In this document: positions 17,348-27,482 of the stretch, in pieces
Layout of the letters: every line of letters starts with the position of its first letter
Numbering within the stretch: position 1 is the stretch's first letter
Source of the DNA: an uncultured Aquimarina sp.
Lineage (GTDB): Bacteria > Bacteroidota > Bacteroidia > Flavobacteriales > Flavobacteriaceae
DNA length: 64,000 bases
NCBI GenBank assembly: GCA_938011245.1
Contig: CALLUJ010000031.1
Coordinates: 1-64,000, forward strand
Direction of reading: 5' to 3'
The notes under the pieces: generated by a model
The model's database searches: none
What the model was told of the DNA's origin: nothing
Seen by the model: only the letters and a program-made list of their open reading frames with translations
Made by a program: the position numbers and the translations under genes

Positions 17348-18622
17348 ATGTTAAATAAAAAAGTACTAAGTATTATTTTAGGCGGAGGAAGAGGAACTCG
17401 TTTAAAACCATTAACAAGTCACCGATCAAAACCAGCAGTGCCTATCGCAGGAAAATACAGATTAGTAGATATACCTATTTCTAATTGTATTAATAACGGT
17501 TTAAAACGCATTTACGTTCTTACTCAATTTAATTCTGCGTCCTTAAATTCTCATATAAAAAACACCTATCAATTTAGTGGATTTAGCGAATCTTTTGTAG
17601 ATATTTTAGCCGCAGAACAAACACCAGATAACCAAACATGGTTTCAAGGAACTTCGGATGCCGTAAAGCAATGTCAGCATCATTTTAATAGAAAAGATTG
17701 GGAATACGCACTTATCCTATCCGGAGATCAACTGTATCAAATGGATTTAATGGAAATGGTTCAGAAACATGTGGACAGTGGAGCCGAAATTACGATAGCA
17801 ACACAACCCGTTTCAGCAAAAGAAGCACCAGCCTTTGGTATTTTAAAAACAGATAAAAACAGTTTTATAAGAACCTTTACAGAAAAACCTTTATTAGAAG
17901 ACTTAGGAGGTTGGGAATCAGAAGTGTCTGAAACCATGAAAGCAGAAGGAAAAGAATATTTAGCCTCTATGGGAATTTATATTTTTAACCGAAAGGTTTT
18001 GGACGAAGTACTAAATAATAATGCAGTAGATTTTGGGAAAGAAATAATACCCGATGCCATTACAGAAGGGCGTAAAGTACTAGGTTATCAATACGAAGGA
18101 TACTGGGAAGATATAGGAACCATTAAATCTTTTTATGAAGCTAATTTAGCATTAACAGATAACCTTCCTAAATTTAATTTATTTGATAAAGCAAATACAA
18201 TACTTACCCGTGCTAGAATTTTACCCCCTTGTAAAATTAACGATACTTGTATTAAAAAAGCAATGGTAAGTGAAGGCTGTATTATAGATGCAGAAAAAAT
18301 AGAAAACTCTATTATTGGTGTTCGGTCTCGCATAGGAAAAAGATCTGTAATAAAAAACACCTATATTATGGGAGCAGATCAATATCAAAGTTTATCCGAA
18401 TTAAATAATTGTATGCAGTTAGATAAACCCTATGTAGGTATTGGAGTAGATTGTAATATTAGTGGAGCTATTATAGAAAAAAATTGTAGAATAGGCAATA
18501 ATGTAACTATTAAAGGAGGAGACCATTTATTGGATACCGAAACAGAAACTTATGTGATAAAAGATGGCGTAGTCGTTATTAAAAATAATGCCATAATAGT
18601 ATCGGATACCGTTATTGGATAA
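17348..18622 (+). CDS. glgC: Glucose-1-phosphate adenylyltransferase
   Basis: GlgC makes ADP-glucose from glucose 1-phosphate and ATP, the committed step of bacterial glycogen synthesis. The 424-residue protein shows ILGGGRGTRLKPLT near residue 10, SKPAVPIAGKYRLVDIPISN, GDQLYQMDL and, late in the nucleotidyltransferase domain, EGYWEDIGTI. A left-handed beta-helix domain with isoleucine-rich hexapeptide-like repeats follows from about residue 290. A TTG at 17330 would add MLNKKH and overlap glgA; the ATG at 17348, which starts the same MLNKK again, is preferred. Bacterial GlgC is normally allosterically controlled by glycolytic intermediates; the regulatory N-terminal arginines are present, but the effector cannot be read from sequence. 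Confidence 0.95.
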   Translation: MLNKKVLSIILGGGRGTRLKPLTSHRSKPAVPIAGKYRLVDIPISNCINNGLKRIYVLTQFNSASLNSHIKNTYQFSGFSESFVDILAAEQTPDNQTWFQGTSDAVKQCQHHFNRKDWEYALILSGDQLYQMDLMEMVQKHVDSGAEITIATQPVSAKEAPAFGILKTDKNSFIRTFTEKPLLEDLGGWESEVSETMKAEGKEYLASMGIYIFNRKVLDEVLNNNAVDFGKEIIPDAITEGRKVLGYQYEGYWEDIGTIKSFYEANLALTDNLPKFNLFDKANTILTRARILPPCKINDTCIKKAMVSEGCIIDAEKIENSIIGVRSRIGKRSVIKNTYIMGADQYQSLSELNNCMQLDKPYVGIGVDCNISGAIIEKNCRIGNNVTIKGGDHLLDTETETYVIKDGVVVIKNNAIIVSDTVIG

Positions 18623-18764
18623 TTGGGGATTATTTATTGATTATAATAAAGTTTTATGAATACAAATACAACAAAAAAAGAATATTCAATTTGTATAAAC
18701 GCAATACCTTCTAACTAATGTTATTTAGAATTTATTTCAGCATCTTATTATACTTATGTAATAT

Positions 18765-18772
18765 TAATTTTG
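18765..18772 (+). promoter_or_regulatory. -7 box (TAATTTTG) of glgB
   Basis: Exact TAnnTTTG match 31 bases before the glgB ATG. With the 181-base gap after glgC it suggests glgB can be transcribed separately. Confidence 0.42.
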
Positions 18773-18803
18773 TTTTCACGAATAATTAAACAAAACACAC
18801 TGT

Positions 18804-20711
18804 ATGTCCCAAGTTCAACCCTATTCATTATTTACAGATTTTGATATTTCTTTATTTAAAAATGGATCTCATTATAATTTGTTCGATAAATTTGGAGCAC
18901 ATGTAGTAGCCTTAGAAGGAGTTATAGGGACGTATTTTTCTGTTTGGGCGCCTAGTGCTAAATCAGTTTCCGTAATTGGCGATTTTAACTATTGGTCAGG
19001 AACAGAACATCAACTCTATGTGCGGTGGGATAGTTCAGGAATTTGGGAAGGTTTTATACCCCACATTACTCATGGAACCCTATATAAATATAAAATAGAA
19101 TCTCAGCATAATGGAGTAGTAACAGAAAAAGCAGACCCTTATGGAAGATTATGCGAAACACCACCAAAAACAGCCTCAGTAGTTCAAAAAAAGTCTCCTT
19201 ATGTATGGAATGATACTGCGTGGATGAAGTATCGCAAGGAAAAAAATGGATTAGATAGACCATACTCGGTTTATGAAGTGCACTTAGAATCTTGGAAAAA
19301 AAAGGAATACAATCAAAATTTAAGTTTTAAAGAATTAGCAACCGATTTAGTTATTTATGTAAAAGAAATGAATTTTACTCATGTAGAATTTATGCCTATT
19401 ATGGAGTACCCTTATTCGCCATCATGGGGATATCAACTTACAGGTTATTTTGCTCCTAGCTCACGTTTTGGTTCGCCAGACGATTTAAAATATCTAATAG
19501 ATCAATTTCATCAGAATAATATAGGGGTTATTATCGATTGGGTACCATCTCATTTTCCTGAAGATCCTCACGGACTAGGCTTTTTTGATGGATCACATTT
19601 ATATGAATACCCAGACCCACGGAAAGGGTTTCATCCCGATTGGAAAAGCCTTATTTTTAATTATAGTCGTAACGAGGTAAAGGCCTTTTTAATAAGTAAT
19701 GCCGTATTTTGGTTACAAGAATTTCATATAGATGGCTTACGCGTAGATGCTGTTGCTTCCATGTTATACTTAGACTATTCAAGAAAGGAAGGAGAGTGGG
19801 AACCTAACATTTACGGAGGAAGAGAAAATTTAGAGGCAAAAGACTTTTTACAAGAATTGAATCGAGAAATTTACGCTCGTTTTGATGGAGTACAAACTAT
19901 TGCAGAAGAATCTACATCTTATACAGGTGTTACTAAACCTGTTGAATATGGAGGTTTAGGTTTTGGAATGAAGTGGATGATGGGCTGGATGAATGATACT
20001 CTAGAATACTTTTCCAAAAACACCTATTTTAGGCAGTATCATCAAAACGATATAACCTTTAGCTTAGCTTATGCCTTTAGTGAACATTTTATGTTACCAT
20101 TTTCCCATGATGAAGTAGTACATGGTAAAAAATCATTAATTTATAAAATGCCAGGAGACGATTGGCAGCGTTTTGCAAACCTTAGAGCTATGATTGGATT
20201 AATGTATATGCATCCAGGGGCTAAACTATTGTTTATGGGAGGAGAATTTGGGCAAACTTCCGAATGGAATTTTCAACAAAGTTTAGATTGGCACTTGTTG
20301 GAATTTGAACCACATCAAAAATTTCAAAAGTATATTAAAGAACTTAATACATTATATAAAAACGAACCAGCCTTATACGAAAAAGCATTTAGTAGTGAAG
20401 GCTTTGAATGGATTTCGTTAGACGATAATGAAAATTCGGTAATTAGTTTTATTCGTAAAGGACACGATGCTAAAAACGATTTAGTAGTTCTATGTAATTT
20501 TACTCCCGAAGTAAGAAATAACTATACTATAGGAGTTCATAAAAAAGGAAAATGGCAAGAGGTTTTCAATTCAGATTTATCAATATTTTACGGAAGTGGT
20601 GTAGAAAATGATAAAAGCATAAAAACAGACAAGAAACAGGTTCATAACAAAAAAAGCTCATTAACAATATCGCTTCCACCGTTATCGGTAATTGTTTTAA
20701 AGCAAATATAA
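18804..20711 (+). CDS. glgB: 1,4-alpha-glucan branching enzyme
   Basis: GlgB cuts alpha-1,4 chains and reattaches them through alpha-1,6 bonds to branch glycogen. The 635-residue protein has an N-terminal CBM48 domain (FSVWAPSAKSVSVIGDFNYW near residue 45) and a GH13_9 catalytic barrel. The barrel shows IDWVPSHFPEDPHGL, DGLRVDAVASMLY with the nucleophile Asp, AEESTSYTGVT with the acid/base Glu, and PFSHDEVVHGKKSL. A C-terminal all-beta domain follows. It lacks the extra N-terminal module of longer GlgB proteins. It has its own -7 box and precedes a GH31 gene by 79 bases. Confidence 0.95.
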   Translation: MSQVQPYSLFTDFDISLFKNGSHYNLFDKFGAHVVALEGVIGTYFSVWAPSAKSVSVIGDFNYWSGTEHQLYVRWDSSGIWEGFIPHITHGTLYKYKIESQHNGVVTEKADPYGRLCETPPKTASVVQKKSPYVWNDTAWMKYRKEKNGLDRPYSVYEVHLESWKKKEYNQNLSFKELATDLVIYVKEMNFTHVEFMPIMEYPYSPSWGYQLTGYFAPSSRFGSPDDLKYLIDQFHQNNIGVIIDWVPSHFPEDPHGLGFFDGSHLYEYPDPRKGFHPDWKSLIFNYSRNEVKAFLISNAVFWLQEFHIDGLRVDAVASMLYLDYSRKEGEWEPNIYGGRENLEAKDFLQELNREIYARFDGVQTIAEESTSYTGVTKPVEYGGLGFGMKWMMGWMNDTLEYFSKNTYFRQYHQNDITFSLAYAFSEHFMLPFSHDEVVHGKKSLIYKMPGDDWQRFANLRAMIGLMYMHPGAKLLFMGGEFGQTSEWNFQQSLDWHLLEFEPHQKFQKYIKELNTLYKNEPALYEKAFSSEGFEWISLDDNENSVISFIRKGHDAKNDLVVLCNFTPEVRNNYTIGVHKKGKWQEVFNSDLSIFYGSGVENDKSIKTDKKQVHNKKSSLTISLPPLSVIVLKQI

Positions 20712-20790
20712 TTTAACTTTATGTTACCATTAGTATAATAAAACCCGTATAAATTTCTTATACCTTTAATACAGTTTAAAAAGAATTATT

Positions 20791-23190
20791 ATGATCTTAA
20801 ACGAACAAATAGAAAAAAAAGGAAATCAGTTTCCTTCCAGAATAATTAAGCAAGAGAAAGATTTAGATACTTTTTATTTTCATACCGAAAACAGAGTAAT
20901 TTTGCAAGTAAAAGTACTTAGAGACAGTGTTATTCGTTTTAGATATACTACTACCAATAAGTTTGAAGACGATTTCTCTTATGCTATAGATAAAAACCCA
21001 ACAACAGGTTATAATTTTTTAGAACTTAAAGAGCAAGAAGAAGAATATATTATAAAAACAGCCAAAGTTAGTCTTCATATTTCGAAAAACGATTTAAGAA
21101 AAACGATTTACTGTTTAGAAACGGATAAAGTAATATTAAAAGACGAACAAGGTTTTCATTGGGAAGAGAGTTACGAGTTGGGTTCTGATATTGTTAAAAT
21201 GAGTAAGATATCCGAAGATGCCGAAAACTTTTACGGGTTAGGAGATAAACCTACCCATCTAAACTTAAAAGGAAAACGCTTAGAGAATTGGGCTACCGAT
21301 TCCTATGCATTTGGATCGGGAACCGATCCAATATATAAATCTATTCCCTTTTATGTAGGTTTACACCATAATACAGCCTACGGTGTATTTTTTGATAATA
21401 CCTTTAGAACCTTTTTTGATTTTTGTAACGAACGTAGGCATGTTACTAGTTTTTGGGCATTAGGAGGAGAAATGAATTATTATTTTATTCATGGTCCCCA
21501 GGTGCAAGAAGTAGTAGAAAAATATACCCAACTTACAGGAGTACCAGAGTTACCCCCTTTATGGGCATTAGGTTTTCATCAATGTAAGTGGAGTTATTAT
21601 CCAGAATCTAAAGTAAAAGAAATTACAGGAAAATTTAGAGAATTAAACATACCATGCGATGCCATCTACTTGGATATTGATTATATGGATGGATTTAGAT
21701 GTTTTACGTGGGATAAAGAAAAATTTCCCGAACCTGTACGGATGGTAAAAGAATTGGCAGATGATGGATTTAAAACGGTAGTTATTATTGATCCAGGGAT
21801 AAAGATAGATTACAGTTATGATGTGTTTTTAGAAGGCTTAGAAAACGATTATTTTTGTAAACGTGCAGACGGCCCTTACATGAAAGGGAAAGTATGGCCG
21901 GGAGAATGTTATTTTCCAGATTTTACCAAACCAGAAGTAAGAGAGTGGTGGGCAGGATTGTTTAAAGGTTTAATAGAAGAAACAGGAGTTGCAGGAGTTT
22001 GGAATGATATGAATGAACCGGCAGTAATGGATGTACCAGGAAAATCTTTCCCCGACGATGTACGCCACGATTATGATGGACACCCTTGTAGTCACCGCAA
22101 AGCACATAATATTTATGGAATGCAAATGGCACGTGCTACCTACCATGGAGTACAGAGATCGGCACACCCCAATAGACCTTTTGTAATTACACGCTCTGCA
22201 TATTCGGGAACACAACGTTATACAAGTACATGGATGGGAGATAATGTAGCTACATGGGAACATTTAGTAGTTGCTAACCGCCAAATTCAACGTATGTGTA
22301 TGTCTGGATATTCTTTTGCAGGAACCGATATTGGAGGTTTTGCAGAACAACCCAATGGAGAGCTTTTTGCACGTTGGATACAATTAGGTGTGTTTCATCC
22401 CTTTTTTAGAGTACATTCTAGTGGGGACCATGGCGAACAAGAACCTTGGTCTTTTGGAGATGAAATTACAAACATATCAAGAAAATTTATAGAAATTCGA
22501 TATCAACTATTACCATATATATACACCGCTTTTTGGAAATATATAGAGCATGGATTACCAATTTTAAAATCCTTGGTAATGTACGATCAAGCAGATTACC
22601 AAACACATTACCGTACCGATGAGTTTATTTTTGGAGAACAAATGTTAATATGTCCAATTAATGAGCCTAATGCTAAAGGCCGTCGTATGTATATCCCTAA
22701 AGGGATTTGGTTCGATTATTGGTCTAATTCTGTAATTAAAGGAGGGAAAGAATACTGGATAGATGCCGATATTGATTCGATGCCAATTTTTGTAAAATCT
22801 GGAGCTGTAATCCCTAAATACCCAATTCAGCAATATGTTGGCGAAAAAGAAATTACAGAATTAGAGTTAGATTGTTACTATATAAAAGGTGAAGAAAAGT
22901 CTAGTATTTATGAAGATGCTAATGATGGTTATGGTTATAAGAAAGGGGATTTTAGTAGACGTACTTTTAGATACGTAGGTAAAGACAATGAAATTGTTAT
23001 ACAACAGCACAAAAGAGGGAAGTTTATAACTAGTTATGATAATTTTAAAATTAGATTAGTTGGAATTCCTTTCTTAATAAAAAGCATACAATTAGACAAT
23101 ATAATTATAACACCAGAAATTATTTATAAAAATGGAGAAGCCACTTTTGTAATACCTAAAGAATTTACAGAATTACATATAGAGGCTTAG
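20791..23190 (+). CDS. GH31 alpha-glucosidase
   Basis: This 799-residue protein is a retaining glycoside hydrolase of family 31, which releases terminal alpha-linked glucose from oligosaccharides or glucan ends. The N-terminal beta-sandwich is followed by the (beta/alpha)8 barrel, with the nucleophile signature WNDMNEPAVMD (Asp406), the preceding DIDYMDGFRCFTWD, and the later motif TRSAYSGTQRYTSTWMGDN. SGYSFAGTDIGGFAEQ and VFHPFFRVHSS also match GH31. No signal peptide is present, so it acts in the cytosol on storage glucan products. It is the last gene of the plus-strand glg block and ends just before a bidirectional terminator. Confidence 0.92.
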   Translation: MILNEQIEKKGNQFPSRIIKQEKDLDTFYFHTENRVILQVKVLRDSVIRFRYTTTNKFEDDFSYAIDKNPTTGYNFLELKEQEEEYIIKTAKVSLHISKNDLRKTIYCLETDKVILKDEQGFHWEESYELGSDIVKMSKISEDAENFYGLGDKPTHLNLKGKRLENWATDSYAFGSGTDPIYKSIPFYVGLHHNTAYGVFFDNTFRTFFDFCNERRHVTSFWALGGEMNYYFIHGPQVQEVVEKYTQLTGVPELPPLWALGFHQCKWSYYPESKVKEITGKFRELNIPCDAIYLDIDYMDGFRCFTWDKEKFPEPVRMVKELADDGFKTVVIIDPGIKIDYSYDVFLEGLENDYFCKRADGPYMKGKVWPGECYFPDFTKPEVREWWAGLFKGLIEETGVAGVWNDMNEPAVMDVPGKSFPDDVRHDYDGHPCSHRKAHNIYGMQMARATYHGVQRSAHPNRPFVITRSAYSGTQRYTSTWMGDNVATWEHLVVANRQIQRMCMSGYSFAGTDIGGFAEQPNGELFARWIQLGVFHPFFRVHSSGDHGEQEPWSFGDEITNISRKFIEIRYQLLPYIYTAFWKYIEHGLPILKSLVMYDQADYQTHYRTDEFIFGEQMLICPINEPNAKGRRMYIPKGIWFDYWSNSVIKGGKEYWIDADIDSMPIFVKSGAVIPKYPIQQYVGEKEITELELDCYYIKGEEKSSIYEDANDGYGYKKGDFSRRTFRYVGKDNEIVIQQHKRGKFITSYDNFKIRLVGIPFLIKSIQLDNIIITPEIIYKNGEATFVIPKEFTELHIEA

Positions 23191-23224
23191 TTTTGGTATT
23201 AGCTAGCTTTATATAGTAATATAT

Positions 23225-23267
23225 AAAAAAAGTAATAGCCGTAAAATTTACGGCTATTACTTTTTTT
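23225..23267. terminator. Bidirectional terminator between GH31 and GH15 genes
   Basis: Arms 23225-23242 and 23250-23267 are exact reverse complements, beginning with seven A and ending with seven T. The hairpin therefore works as an intrinsic terminator for both convergent genes. Confidence 0.9.
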
Positions 23268-23280
23268 ATGTGCTATTTTA

Positions 23281-25086
23281 TTAGTGAATTGTAGCCATTA
23301 GTTCTTCTTCGTCGGTAAAACCACCAGAGAAATTAATGGCTGTTTCTATTAATGCTAAATGGGAGTATGCTTGAGGGAAATTACCCAATAAGCGTTTAGA
23401 TTTAAAGTCGATATCTTCACTAAAAAGCCCTAAGTGGTTACTGTAGGTTAGCAATTGGTCAAAGTATTTTTTAGCTTTTTTACGCTCTCCAATTTTATAT
23501 AAACTATTAATCATCCAAAAAGTACAAATAGTAAAAGAAGAAGAAGGAAGCCCAAAGTCGTCTTTGTTTTTATAGCGATACATTAAACCGTTATTGCAAA
23601 GCTCCCTTTCTGTTGCTTGTACTGTAGAGATAAACCTAGGGTTTTTAGCTTCAATAAACCCATAACTTTGCATAAGTAAAGTAGAGGCATCTAAATCTTC
23701 CGATCCATAAGACTGTGTGTATGCTTGTACCTCGTTATTCCAAGCATTATTATAAATATCGCTATGAATTTCGTCGCGCAGGTTAATCCATTTATTATTA
23801 TTAGCCTCTTTACCCAAAAGTTGTGCTATTTTAATAGCCCTATCCACAGCTACCCAACATAATAACTTAGAAAATGTAAAATGGCGCTCTTCTGTTCTAA
23901 ATTCCCAAATACCTTTATCGGGTTTTTCCCAATTGTCTTTTACAATAGTAACGATACTTTTGCTTAATGTCCATAACTCCTCACTATTGTTAAGGTTGTT
24001 ATTAAATTGAACAAACTGCTGGTAAATAACGTCCATTAAAATACCATAAATATCATTCTGTTTCTGTTCGTAAGCAGCATTCCCTATGCGTACAGGGTTA
24101 GATCCTTTATAACCTTCCAAATGATCTAAAATTTCTTCGGTTAGTTTCTTTTGTCCATTAATGCCATACATTATTTGAATTTTTTCATCCTTAATAGGGA
24201 CGACACTTAAAATAAATTCCAAAAATCGTTTAGCAACTCCAGAATGCCCAAGCCCAGAAATTACTTTAATTACCATAGAAGCATCTCTAATCCAACAAAA
24301 ACGATAATCCCAATTACGTACTTCACCTATAGTTTCTGGTAGCGAAGTGGTTGCCGCAGCTAAGACAGCCCCGGATTGCTCATAACTTAATAATTTTAAA
24401 ACTAATGCACTTCTTAAAATTTCTTCGTTATAGTAATTATATTGTGTTGTTTTTTCAGACCAATTAAGCCAATATACTCTAGTACGTTCTAATTTTAGAT
24501 ACTCTCTGTCTATAGATTGGCTAAGTAGCTTTTCGTGATAGCTAATTAAAAAGTAGCCGTTACTATCGGTTAAGGTAATTTCATGTCCATTCAAAATGGC
24601 TTCGTAATCAAAACTAGAGTATAAAAAAAGAGAATCGTAGGATTCTTCTATATATTTAGAATGGATATAATCGGCTTTAATTTCATTAATTGTATTGCCT
24701 TTCGCATAATTCAATTTAGGATTATAATTTACTACAAATTTAGGAGTTCCTTTAAGGTATTTTACATATCGAACTACCTCCGATGGAGTAAAATAAGAAA
24801 GGTCCTCTTCTTTATATCGAGGCATAAAATCTATAAATTCAAAAGCATCTGTTCCATTATCCCATTTGGTTACTAAAATAGAGGTGTTACGGATATACTT
24901 TTGAGAAATAGTATAATCTTTAGATACAATAATGTCAAAACTTCCACCTTTATTTTGGTCTAAAATTTTAGCAAATGCAGAAGCAGAATCAAAATTAGGT
25001 AGACAACACCATTCTAAAGAGCCTGTTTTAGAAATTAATGCAGCACTTTGGCAGTTTCCTATAATTCCGTAATTCAAATTATTCAT
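23281..25086 (-). CDS. GH15 family glucoamylase/trehalase-like enzyme
   Basis: A 601-residue protein of glycoside hydrolase family 15. It has the N-terminal NYGIIGNCQSAALISKTGSL domain with SLEWCCLPNFDS, followed by an (alpha/alpha)6 barrel with RNWDYRFCWIRDASM, the conserved substrate-binding motif, and GIWEFRTEERHFTFSKLLCW, which carries an acidic catalytic residue. Enzymes of this type split starch-like glucan ends or, in Actinobacteria and archaea, trehalose. Because it is divergent from the trehalose-6-phosphate synthase/phosphatase gene 94 bases away, trehalose is a plausible substrate; glucan is equally possible given the glg genes. There is no signal peptide, so the enzyme is cytosolic. 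Confidence 0.88.
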   Translation of the reverse strand: MNNLNYGIIGNCQSAALISKTGSLEWCCLPNFDSASAFAKILDQNKGGSFDIIVSKDYTISQKYIRNTSILVTKWDNGTDAFEFIDFMPRYKEEDLSYFTPSEVVRYVKYLKGTPKFVVNYNPKLNYAKGNTINEIKADYIHSKYIEESYDSLFLYSSFDYEAILNGHEITLTDSNGYFLISYHEKLLSQSIDREYLKLERTRVYWLNWSEKTTQYNYYNEEILRSALVLKLLSYEQSGAVLAAATTSLPETIGEVRNWDYRFCWIRDASMVIKVISGLGHSGVAKRFLEFILSVVPIKDEKIQIMYGINGQKKLTEEILDHLEGYKGSNPVRIGNAAYEQKQNDIYGILMDVIYQQFVQFNNNLNNSEELWTLSKSIVTIVKDNWEKPDKGIWEFRTEERHFTFSKLLCWVAVDRAIKIAQLLGKEANNNKWINLRDEIHSDIYNNAWNNEVQAYTQSYGSEDLDASTLLMQSYGFIEAKNPRFISTVQATERELCNNGLMYRYKNKDDFGLPSSSFTICTFWMINSLYKIGERKKAKKYFDQLLTYSNHLGLFSEDIDFKSKRLLGNFPQAYSHLALIETAINFSGGFTDEEELMATIH

Positions 25087-25180
25087 AGATTAAAAAAAGT
25101 TTTATTTGAGTTCCGTTAATTTTTTAATTTGATGTAATTTAACAAAAACAAATTAGAAGAATCACCTAGAAAATAACTTC

Positions 25181-27391
25181 ATGAGCAAAACTATCATAAT
25201 CTCAAATAGATTACCCGTACAATTAGAAATTGATAAAAATGAGGTTTCAGCAACTCCTAGTGTTGGAGGTTTAGCAACTGGAATGAAATCGGTACATCTA
25301 AAAAGTAATGGTATATGGATAGGATGGAATGGACTTGTGGATGAAGAATTAACTCCAGAATTGCAAAAAGAAGTAAATAAAAAGTTAAAAAAACACCAAT
25401 GTGCTGCGGTAAACTTAACCCAAGAAGAGGTAAATAAATTTTATTTTGGTTTTAGTAATAAAACTATTTGGCCGTTATTTCATTATTTTATGGAATATGC
25501 TGAGTTTGAGTTAGCCGATTGGGATATTTATAAACTTGTAAATCAAAAATTTGCACAAAAAGTATTAGAACATTACAAAAAGGGAGATACTATTTGGATT
25601 CATGATTATCAGCTATTAGTATTAGCTAAATACATTAGAGAGCTATTACCAGAAGTAAATATTGGGTTCTTTTTACATATTCCGTTTCCATCGTATGAAG
25701 TTTTTCGAACCTTACCATGGAGAGAAGAAATTTTAGAAGGAATGTTAGGGGCAGATTTGCTTGGTTTTCATACCTATGAATACGAGAGGCATTTTTTGAG
25801 TTCGGTACAACGTATTTTAGGGTATAGTTTAGAATTTAACTCTATTATATTGGAAGATCGTACGGTTAAAGCCGATTCTTTTCCTATGGGTATTGATTAT
25901 GAAAAATTTGCTAAGGCAGCCAATAAGAATAATAAACTTAAAGGAAGCGATAAAAGTGATATTCAAATAGAAATCGATAAACATTTAAGTAGAGACGGCA
26001 ACACCTCTTTGGTATTAAGTATAGATCGTTTGGATTATACAAAAGGCATACCAAGTCGTTTACTAGCTTTTGAATATTTTTTAGAAAAGTACCCTCAATT
26101 TAAAGGGAAAGTACGTTTGGTAATGCTTGCTGTACCTTCTAGGTCCAATGTACCACAATATCAATTATTGAAGAATGAAGTAGATCAATTGGTAGGGAGA
26201 ATTAATGGCAAGTACTCCGATGTAGGATGGACACCAATATGGTATTTTTACCGATCTTTTCCTTTTGAAAATTTAATTGATTTATATACTTCTTGCGATG
26301 TTGCTTTGCTAACACCATTACGAGACGGGATGAATTTAGTAGCCAAAGAGTATATTGCTTGTCGGGAGGACCAAACGGGGGTATTAATTTTAAGTGAAAT
26401 GACAGGAGCTTCTCAAGAAATGGGCGAAACTCTTTTAATAAACCCGAATAATTATGAGCAAGTAGCAGATACGCTTAAATATGCTTTGGAAATGCCAGAA
26501 AAGGAACAAAAAGAACGGAATTTAGCTTTGCAAAAAAGATTGAAGCGATACAATGTAGAGCGTTGGGCTAGCGATTTTATGGAAACGCTAAAAGAAACAA
26601 CAGAAAATAATGAGCAGAAGAAAATTAAACGTTTAAATAACAATCGAAAAAATGAGTTAATAGAAAATTATAAGAAAGCAGAAAAGAGGATTCTGTTTTT
26701 TGATTACGATGGTACGCTTGCTCCTTTTGAAAAATTACCAGAAAATGCATTTCCTAAGCCAGAATTATTCGAGTTACTAGACAAAATACACAACCACCCT
26801 AAAACAGATTTAGTGTTAATTACGGGTAGAGATAAATTTACTTTTAATAAATGGTTTGGCCATAAAAACTATAAATTAATTACGGAACACGGTGCTTGGT
26901 TTAAAGATGGGCAAAAAGACTGGATAATGTTAGAAGCATTAACAAGTAATTGGTTTGAGGTTATTGCTCCAATTTTAGAACGCTTTACAGATCGTACTCC
27001 AGGCTCTTTAATAGAAGAAAAAGCATTTTCGTTAGCATGGCATTTCCGTAATTGTGATCCAGAATTAGGACAAAGAAGATCCTACGAATTAAAATCTACA
27101 ATACAGCACCTTATAGCAAACCATAATTTAGAGGTTTTAGAAGGCGATAAAGTATTAGAAATAAAGATTAGTGGTGTTAATAAAGGACGTTCTGCTAAAA
27201 AGATGTTATTGGGTAAAAATTACGATTTTATTTTTGCAATAGGAGATGATTGGACCGATGAATTTATGTTTAAAGAATTGCCTAAAAACACAGTAACGGT
27301 AAAAGTAGGCTTAAAGAAAACGATAGCCAATTATTATGTTGACGGGACAAAACAAGTAAGTGAATTGGTAAAAGATTTTTCTGAATTCTAA
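25181..27391 (+). CDS. Fused trehalose-6-phosphate synthase/phosphatase (OtsA-OtsB)
   Basis: This 736-residue bifunctional enzyme makes trehalose from UDP-glucose (or another nucleotide sugar) and glucose 6-phosphate, then dephosphorylates it. Residues 1 to about 465 form the GT20 synthase: SNRLPVQLE, GGLATGM, WIHDYQLLVLAKYI, LHIPFPSYEVFRTLPWR and RLDYTKGIPSRL. After a basic linker, the HAD phosphatase domain starts near residue 500 with FFDYDGTLAPF (Asp507 as nucleophile) and ends with FAIGDDWTDEFMF. The fusion of both steps in one chain is common in Bacteroidota and in eukaryotes. It is divergent from the GH15 gene, so synthesis and breakdown of trehalose or glucan may share a control region. 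Confidence 0.94.
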   Translation: MSKTIIISNRLPVQLEIDKNEVSATPSVGGLATGMKSVHLKSNGIWIGWNGLVDEELTPELQKEVNKKLKKHQCAAVNLTQEEVNKFYFGFSNKTIWPLFHYFMEYAEFELADWDIYKLVNQKFAQKVLEHYKKGDTIWIHDYQLLVLAKYIRELLPEVNIGFFLHIPFPSYEVFRTLPWREEILEGMLGADLLGFHTYEYERHFLSSVQRILGYSLEFNSIILEDRTVKADSFPMGIDYEKFAKAANKNNKLKGSDKSDIQIEIDKHLSRDGNTSLVLSIDRLDYTKGIPSRLLAFEYFLEKYPQFKGKVRLVMLAVPSRSNVPQYQLLKNEVDQLVGRINGKYSDVGWTPIWYFYRSFPFENLIDLYTSCDVALLTPLRDGMNLVAKEYIACREDQTGVLILSEMTGASQEMGETLLINPNNYEQVADTLKYALEMPEKEQKERNLALQKRLKRYNVERWASDFMETLKETTENNEQKKIKRLNNNRKNELIENYKKAEKRILFFDYDGTLAPFEKLPENAFPKPELFELLDKIHNHPKTDLVLITGRDKFTFNKWFGHKNYKLITEHGAWFKDGQKDWIMLEALTSNWFEVIAPILERFTDRTPGSLIEEKAFSLAWHFRNCDPELGQRRSYELKSTIQHLIANHNLEVLEGDKVLEIKISGVNKGRSAKKMLLGKNYDFIFAIGDDWTDEFMFKELPKNTVTVKVGLKKTIANYYVDGTKQVSELVKDFSEF

Positions 27392-27440
27392 AAATATAAA
27401 GTGAGAGTGTTTTCTAAACCCTGTCTATGTTTTTTTAAAC

Positions 27441-27482
27441 CACATAAGGGATTTTGAAGCTAACTTCAAAATCCCTTATGTG
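27441..27482. repeat. Perfect 19-bp inverted repeat
   Basis: Arms 27441-27459 and 27464-27482 are exact reverse complements with a 4-base loop, about 50 bases beyond the otsAB stop. No T run follows on either strand. The right arm contains the stop codon of the IS256 remnant, so this may be an otsAB terminator hit by insertion or part of an IS end. Confidence 0.6.
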
